DNA of 13,579 bases from Larix sibirica (Eukaryota; Streptophyta; Pinopsida; Pinales; Pinaceae): assembly GCA_004151065.3 (NCBI GenBank), contig NWUY0300002499.1, forward strand, positions 30,644 to 44,222, in the 5' to 3' direction. Within the stretch, counting starts at the first letter, position 1. The number at the start of each line of letters is the position of its first letter. The notes under the pieces are model-generated. The model made no database searches. It worked only from the letters and a program-made list of their open reading frames with translations, and was not told the DNA's origin. Positions 8,905 through 13,579 of this stretch are shown here, piece by piece. The translations under genes and the position numbers were made by a program.

Positions 8905-9045
8905 ATTATGAAGCATAACCAACACTTAGAAGTTGTCTTTAGTAACAATAGATGTTTTACTATTAACAAAAGGAGAAACCAACAATTTCTATGGGTGTGG
9001 AAGAAGCTAGGTTATTTCAATCGGTGGATGGTAAAGAGAAGTTGA
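8905..9045 (+). pseudogene. pol: Copia pol: pre-integrase fragment
   Basis: The frame gives IMKHNQHLEVVFSNNRCF (8905-8958), which fits the region between protease and integrase in copia Pol ('..q....g..v.F.....c.i.'). A TGA ends it at 9043-9045; past about 8970 the match is poor. The stretch joining it to the protease (8781-8904) is decayed. The integrase catalytic core that should follow is absent. Confidence 0.55.
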
Positions 9046-9300
9046 TGGTTATAGATGGGAAGCTAGAGAATTAAAAAGAGAAGTAACATTTTCATTATGC
9101 TTTATCTACTAATTTCATGAAAAGAGGAAGACTCTTATAGAGGGTGAAAATGAAGTAGTGAAATGAGAAGGTGCTTCCTTAGTGAAGCAAAATAAAAAAA
9201 ATTGATACGTTGAACCATGAAGATATGGCTGACATGACTTCAACGAACAAGAATAGTTCTATGTTGTAGGTGGAAATGTATACTATTTAATGACCTTGGA
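9046..9300 (+). other. Unassigned stretch where integrase and RT should be
   Basis: Only about 250 nt separate the pre-integrase fragment from the end of RNase H, where an intact copia element has about 3 kb of integrase, reverse transcriptase and RNase H. I recognise no motif (no RT YVDD box). A large internal deletion is the likely cause; what remains is too decayed to place. Confidence 0.5.
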
Positions 9301-9376
9301 AATAGTTCACCTCCACATGTTGATTGAATGCGCTATTTTGGACTTGTCCAAAGGTAAATTTGTATATTTTATTTGA
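9301..9376 (+). pseudogene. pol: Copia pol: RNase H C-terminal trace
   Basis: Two short pieces in different frames. PPHVD-stop-MRYF (9313-9339) fits the family's 'KH(I/V)D.RYHF' with CGA turned to TGA, and SKGKFVYF (9347-9370) fits the 'TKAL.K.KF' end of Pol. They normally lie about 40-50 residues apart but are only a few codons apart here, so a second small deletion is inferred. The position just before the polypurine tract and 3' LTR supports the call. Confidence 0.55.
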
Positions 9377-9407
9377 ACAAACAATTATTATGCAATATTA
9401 TTATTAT

Positions 9408-9414
9408 GGGAGAG
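9408..9414 (+). promoter_or_regulatory. Polypurine tract next to the 3' LTR
   Basis: GGGAGAG immediately precedes the TGTTA of the 3' LTR, the standard plus-strand primer position in LTR retrotransposons. Confidence 0.65.
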
Positions 9415-9663
9415 TGTTATATATAATGGTTTTAATTAAGACTTAGGCATAGTCTTCTTAAGACTTAAGTGTACTTTATATGTATAATAAAGAATTAATG
9501 TCTTTATAATAAAGTGATGTAACCCTGAGTTAATAAATGCAAATATTAAAAGATTACATATTTGAATATTACATAACTACTTGTTTCTATCCCACTATGT
9601 AATGAGACATGTCTCAATAATGTTCATAAATCCATTCTATTCTATCTTATTCTAGTATGTGCA
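9415..9663 (+). repeat. Copia 3' LTR (~249 bp)
   Basis: It begins TGTTATATATAATGG after the purine tract and ends at TATGTGCA (9656-9663). It aligns with 4743-4908 and then, beyond the insertion, with 6651-6715. It has the short AT-rich LTR character of copia elements. The 3' boundary is inferred from that alignment and a CA ending and could be off by some bases. Confidence 0.6.
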
Positions 9664-9688
9664 TTCTTGTCTACATGTTAGTCTATTT

Positions 9689-9929
9689 AAAAACTTACAT
9701 AATAGTGTGGTACTCCATGGGAAACATCATATGACAAATGTGATAACCATAACATCATATGACAAATGGGATAACCATGATGGGTAAAAACTTACATAAT
9801 AGTGTGGTACTCCATGGGAAACTTCATATGACAAATGGGATAACCATGATGGGTAAAAACTTACATACTATTGTGGTACTCCATGGGAAACTTCATATGA
9901 CAAATGGGATAACCATGATGGGTAAAACA
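9689..9929. repeat. 69-bp tandem array, ~3 copies
   Basis: Units start 'aaaaacttacata' at 9689, 9786 and 9855, giving spacings of 97 and 69. The first unit is longer because of an internal 28-nt duplication ('aacatcatatgacaaatg' at 9723 and 9751). The core includes 'gtggtactccatgggaaac' and 'gggataaccatgatggg'. Since 69 is a multiple of three, the array stays open in one frame (9759-10007), giving a repeated MTNGITMMGK peptide; I take this as a by-product and not a gene. It starts only 25 bp after the 3' LTR. Confidence 0.93.
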
Positions 9930-11062
9930 ATGGCTCATTCTTTTAGCACACTACAGCATTGTCTTCACAAAGGAAATAGTGTGAAAATCACCAATCAAAC
10001 TGTGTAAAGTGTTTAAAACTATACAAACCATATAATTGTTGTTAGAACATACAATAAAAATATGATATTGCCATTAAACTATCATTAAGTAAAACATAAA
10101 AATTGATTTATAACCTCATTGCCATAGGAAAAATCCAAAGAAACTCCATAAGGTGAAATGATGCAAACCAACATTATGAACAATTTGAGCACTTTCCATT
10201 AAAATAATCACATACAGATTACCAACATTGAAGGCTGTTAGGACTTTTTTCTCCTTTATTTTATGTTTCCATTGAAATGCAATTGAAATATTATTTACAT
10301 ATCGTCCAATTGAAAGTCAATTCACATATCATCTAAAACATTTCATTTTAATATTCCAAATTGTCTTTTTAATATATTTATTTATGTACACTAATTTTAG
10401 TCATTTTCCCTACATTGATCCCCGTCAATGCATTCATTCAAATGTATTTTCTAACTACATGGCATATGATGTACATGGCAGAACGTCAATGATATTAATA
10501 TCAATCCCATATGATGCACATGGCATTGTTTTTGTGAAACAATGCATGTAATCCAAATTTGGAATGTTATTCTTAAAAAACTCCTTATGATTGCAAAGTC
10601 TTAAGTTTTGGAGCAACAATGCATGTAATCCACATTTCGAAAGTTATTTTACTATTATTGTAGAGTTTCTTTGGCTATGCTTGGGGGACTCATGTTGAGC
10701 TGTAAACACTGTGAATTAAGGTTATGTTGATTTCAACTAGAGAGTATATGTCTTGCATCATGTCGTTCATGGTGATTTGTCACTAGTCTCAAATTCCATG
10801 TGGTCATTTCTTTGGACTCTTGTAGTGATTTTGTTGTCTTTATCAACGAAAACCCATTTTCTTAAGCTTGAAATCTTTGGTGAATCCAATATAAATATAA
10901 CCCTTGTGCTTAGAAAGTTAATATATATATAACCCACAATAATTTGAAGTCATTCCAAATTTGGCATATCTTAGAACTATTTCAAGCTAGTCACATCAAG
11001 CTCGTATGATTTTTAATGGTGACTTAATTTTTGACAAGGGATTTTGGATCTTCATTTTGAAA
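9930..11062. other. AT-rich intergenic stretch without genes
   Basis: I find no coding frame, RNA gene or transposon domain. Minor direct repeats: 'catatgatg.acatggca' at about 10464 and 10509, and 'aacaatgcatgtaatcca' at about 10540 and 10615. A TA run lies at about 10921-10930. Confidence 0.6.
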
Positions 11063-11248
11063 CATGGACTTATAGCTAATGCTTGTATTAAATTTTCTAA
11101 AAGGGATCCATGAATTATAACTATTGCTTGTATTAAATTTTGTAAAAGGGATCCATGGCTTATAGCTAATGCTTGTATTAAATTTTCTAAAAGGGATCCA
11201 TGACTTATAGCTACTACTTGTATTAAATTTTCTAAAAGGGATCCATGA
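11063..11248. repeat. 45-bp tandem array, ~4 copies
   Basis: 'cttgtattaaattttctaaa' recurs at 11082, 11127, 11172 and 11217 with exact 45-nt spacing. Each unit ends 'aaaagggatccatg', so each carries a GGATCC site. Copies differ at only a few positions (such as 'ctaatg', 'ctattg', 'ctacta'), which indicates recent expansion or homogenisation. Confidence 0.95.
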
Positions 11249-11992
11249 TTATATTATACAAACATCTTATTCTTTGATTAAAGACAACTTTAACACTACC
11301 ATCATGCACAACCTAGGGATCAAGGCCAACCCTAACACTGTCTCCATTTCCTATCTTCTTACATAGCCATCTCCCCACAAGGGGGAAAGCCAATACTAAA
11401 GATCCATTAGAGGAGCTAGGGTTTCATTGTTTGGATCCATAAAAGGAGCCCCAATTATATATATATTATATTTTGGAGCAAGGGTTTAAAGTATTTTTTT
11501 GTTTTGTTTTAGAGATAAGCATGCATCTTCATAAATATAATTGATTTTGTAAAGCACATCTAATAGGGAGAAGGTTTTATCGTGTAGGTAATATTAACCA
11601 TTGTAACCACTCACACCTAATACTTATAAACCTTAACTTATGAATAAACCATACAAAACCTAATCTTAACTTTATTGATCTTGAAACCCTAAAAATGCAA
11701 CCCTAATAACCTTAATAAACCCTTACTTATAATCCCTAGTTTTGGAAGCATCTAACATTTATTAAACTCTTCCAGATCGTTCTCTAGACTGGGGGTGTTT
11801 TCTTTGCTAGAGATGGAGCTCTAGATAGCCCAAGGCTCCTTGTCGATAAGATAGAGTTGTTCCTCCTCCGACTTGCAAGAGGACACATGTTACAAATAAT
11901 TTTGTTTTATTGAATTACATATAAGTGAATTATAACCATGTTGAATAATATATGTTTTTACTTTCACATGGATCCCACTTTCTAGTCATTAG
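11249..11992. other. Non-coding stretch with degenerate AACCCTA motifs
   Basis: No recognised gene. AACCCTA-like motifs appear at about 11322, 11684 and 11698, too scattered and degenerate for an interstitial telomere array. A less AT-rich ~130 nt block (about 11770-11890) could be an exon or leader of the decayed gene that follows, but its frames hold stops and I could not link it. A possible 3' splice site (T-rich tract then CATTAG) ends at 11992. Confidence 0.4.
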
Positions 11993-13109
11993 GTGACACC
12001 ACCCACTAGTAGTTGCGGTAGTGGAAATCGAGGAGGCAATGTACCTCTGCCATCCCACATAAATCATATGTCATCACGGGATGGGGCATTTCCATAACCC
12101 ATGTATTAAATATGTAAATTATTCTTGTTCACTCATACACGTGTTTGATTTAGTTTAATATATATATATGTTTTTTTGTCTAACTTACAGAGTCCCATTG
12201 TGGATAGGTTGATTGTTTTACACCTCCTCTACCATTGGAGAATGAGATTGCATAGGTGACCCTTGATTAGATCACTGTTTAGCACAACTGGTTACATAGA
12301 GAGATACTTTCCATATTTAGTGATAGCCCCATTTGATTCTCTATGTCGATGATGCTTGAGAGCATCAATCAATTGACTTAGTTCTATCGAACATTTGGGC
12401 CACATAGTAACCTTTGGAATCATATTTTCTTGAATAGGAGGAGATAGGTCCCGGGGAAAGAAAAATGGGATGTGGTTAAAGAACACATGAGAGGGTGTAA
12501 TGTGAGGGATGCTTTGTTTGAGATTCCTCCAAGCTACCCAAGGATGCAACCACTTAAACTCAAAGAGTTTAATCTTGAGGTTGCAATGCGTTTTGTTTAT
12601 GATATATTTATTGGAGCATGGGGCATGTTCCACCACCATGATGAGGTTCCATTATATTCTGTGCCACATATCTATGTAGATTTTATGTTTCACATTGATC
12701 CCAACTACACATCCCCACCATCACGATTTTATGGTCCTAGTAAGGGATATAGTTATGATCATCCTGGGGGTCATAGAGACCCTACTTCCATAACACCTTT
12801 TCCAATATTGGTACCATTGCGTCGGAGGAGTATACTTTTACCTAAGGAGTTAGATGAGCCATTGCAACATGGATTTGAGGTGCGTGATGTGATGGCAAGA
12901 ACCATGCACAAGGAGTTGGGAATTATTTCAATTTCTTTAGTTGGGGAGAGATGTAGACCACCCCCATTTCTCGAGAGCCTTATTTGTACTAGACTACTGA
13001 TGAAACACTTGCATTGATACTACTTGAGAAGTTATTGTAGTATGCTACTAGTGCATGAGATGCATATTTTCAATTGTACAAGAGATACATGTCATATCCT
13101 AGAGACTAA
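11993..13109 (+). pseudogene. Decayed, probably spliced protein-coding gene, family not recognised
   Basis: Three pieces read as one gene. The first, 11993-12094, is an open frame rich in Ser, Gly and Pro (TPPTSSCGSGNRGGN), after a possible splice acceptor. The second starts at 12191, after a plant-like intron end, and holds one frame to about 12917 with stops TAG 12205, 12253, 12268, 12280, TGA 12334, TAG 12379 and TAG 12445; its uninterrupted core is 12448-12917 (RDALFEIPPSYPRMQPLKLK, FIGAWGMFHHHDEVPLY, ELDEPLQHGFEVRDVMARTM). The third follows a one-base loss in the G run at 12918-12920: NYFNFFSWGEM, TTDETLALILLEKLL, DAYFQLYKRYMSYPRD, with TAG 12954, 12990, 13038 and TGA 13056, ending at TAA 13107-13109. 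Codon-like composition over ~900 nt argues against chance. No signal peptide, membrane segment or catalytic motif is evident. It could be a transposon-encoded protein or a plant gene copy. Confidence 0.6.
12114..12190 (+). other. Putative plant intron in the decayed gene
   Basis: A 77-nt AT-rich segment starts with a GTAAAT donor (12114) and ends in a T-rich tract with TTACAG (12185-12190). It separates the Ser/Gly-rich open stretch from the long frame starting at 12191. The length and U-richness are typical of plant introns. The donor choice is uncertain because a TAA lies at 12095-12097 before it. Confidence 0.4.
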
Positions 13110-13216
13110 GTATAACTTTGTACATTAAAGTATGCTTAATTATCTTTATTATCCATCAATTGATCATCTTGAGACATGTGGAATCAACGCATTAATAAAT
13201 ATTCTTTTGTTTTTAT

Positions 13217-13306
13217 AACAAGAAGATGCCATCATTATTGGATGATATTTACAATTACGTGAGCAATAATTTTCTCGTCCATATGCAAAAGATAAAGGAG
13301 ATCTAG
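13217..13306 (+). pseudogene. Possible further exon of the decayed gene
   Basis: After a T-rich tract ending AACAAG, one frame reads MPSLLDDIYNYVSNNFL and on through VHMQKIKEI (13226-13303) to a TAG at 13304. Composition is coding-like and the strand is that of the preceding gene, with a possible donor (GTATAA, 13110) upstream. It is short and unsupported by homology. Confidence 0.3.
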
Positions 13307-13375
13307 TTAACCTATATGCTTGAATTATGAAAGTTTCAATTGATATAAATTATATATGTGCTTATATATTAACAA

Positions 13376-13576
13376 TTGTTTATCTCATCCTTTCTTCACA
13401 TGTCCCTTGATAATATGGATAGAGGAAAGGGTGTTTTTGATGGCCTCACTCTTATGCTTGAGGTTGGGTACATGACCAAGCCCGAGTCTCCATCTACAGT
13501 CCAAGTCCCCTTAGTAAACGAGGTACAATTTGTGCCTCAATTTAATCAAATCCAATTTAAATGCATCAATTTTTGA
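13376..13576 (+). CDS. Short unrecognised open frame at the window end
   Basis: A 66-codon frame includes MDRGKGVFDGLTLMLEVGYM and later PSTVQVPLVNEVQFVPQFNQ before a TGA. The first codon here is TTG, so a real start is more likely an internal ATG (13397 or 13412), or this is an exon of the upstream decayed gene. It is less AT-rich than its surroundings, and the hydrophobic-polar pattern looks protein-like, but I recognise no family. Position and strand fit the decayed gene at 11993-13109. Confidence 0.25.
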   Translation: MFISSFLHMSLDNMDRGKGVFDGLTLMLEVGYMTKPESPSTVQVPLVNEVQFVPQFNQIQFKCINF

Positions 13577-13579
13577 AAC

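Larger units (their letters stand above)
4743..9663 (+). mobile_element. Degraded, internally deleted Ty1-copia retrotransposon
   Basis: In order: a TGTTA-starting LTR (4743), a primer binding site matching tRNA-iMet (6722-6733), gag with a zinc knuckle (8002-8567), a protease motif (8712-8765), a pre-integrase fragment (8905-9045), an RNase H C-terminal trace (9301-9376), a purine tract (9408-9414) and a 3' LTR (9415-9663). Gag-protease order with an iMet-type PBS is typical of copia. Nearly all of integrase and all of reverse transcriptase are deleted. The 5' LTR carries a ~1.7 kb insertion (about 4909-6650). Flanking 5-bp target duplications are not evident (AAGTA before 4743, TTCTT after 9663), partly because the left flank belongs to the duplicated unit. 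Confidence 0.75.

Noticed and set aside
9689-9929. CRISPR-like array
   Set aside because: The repeats are contiguous 69-bp units with no unique spacers, in a plant-type sequence.
9759-10007. Repeat-encoded peptide as a real gene
   Set aside because: It is open only because the 69-bp unit is a multiple of three; no homology, promoter or non-repeat coding portion was seen.
11680-11740. Interstitial telomere array
   Set aside because: Only isolated, imperfect AACCCTA-like motifs are present, not tandem AAACCCT units.
12292-12639. 115-codon minus-strand open frame
   Set aside because: It lies antisense to the coding-like frame of the decayed gene, whose composition and cross-stop continuity make the plus strand the better choice.
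1-13579. tRNA or rRNA genes
   Set aside because: No cloverleaf with A and B boxes and no rRNA-like conserved segments were noticed on either strand; the only tRNA-related signal is the primer binding site at 6722.

Overview
The window looks like plant nuclear DNA, most likely a large repeat-rich genome such as a gymnosperm's (inference). It is AT-rich, has no bacterial-style gene packing, and carries decayed Ty1-copia and LINE retrotransposons, plant-type splice signals, a long (CT)n microsatellite and short tandem arrays. I found no intact, confidently functional gene. Nothing supports a new defence, CRISPR or operon-like system.

Region 1 (1-4845) is a tandem duplication of a ~1.5-1.67 kb non-coding unit. 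Copy A is 1-1670. Copy B is 1671-1980 plus 3626-~4845. Copy B is split by a 5'-truncated minus-strand LINE (1981-3625) whose ORF2 tail (zf-RVT zinc finger, then RNase H) still reads in one frame but carries at least five nonsense codons. Both copies of the unit end in the first bases of a copia LTR.

Region 2 (4743-9663) is a degraded plus-strand Ty1-copia element. It has a 5' LTR interrupted by ~1.7 kb of unrelated G+T-rich, LTR- or leader-like DNA, a tRNA-iMet-type primer binding site (6722-6733), gag remnants with a CCHC-type knuckle, a protease motif, a pre-integrase fragment, the extreme C-terminal end of RNase H, a polypurine tract and a ~249 bp 3' LTR. Most of integrase and all of reverse transcriptase are missing.

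Region 3 (9664-11990) is AT-rich non-coding DNA with a 69 bp tandem array just beyond the 3' LTR and a 45 bp tandem array near 11.1 kb.

Region 4 (11993-13579) is the least ordinary part. It holds a long coding-like stretch on the plus strand, probably spliced, that keeps one frame for over 700 nt despite seven TAG/TGA stops, then continues through one frameshift. I do not recognise the family.

One pattern joins the regions. The premature stops in the LINE and in the unknown gene are TAG or TGA and essentially never TAA, and the lost catalytic or zinc-binding residues of the copia element fit C-to-T changes. This suggests decay by deamination of methylated cytosine at CHG and CG sites. The order of events I infer is: copia insertion, then tandem duplication with a breakpoint inside its LTR, then LINE insertion into copy B.
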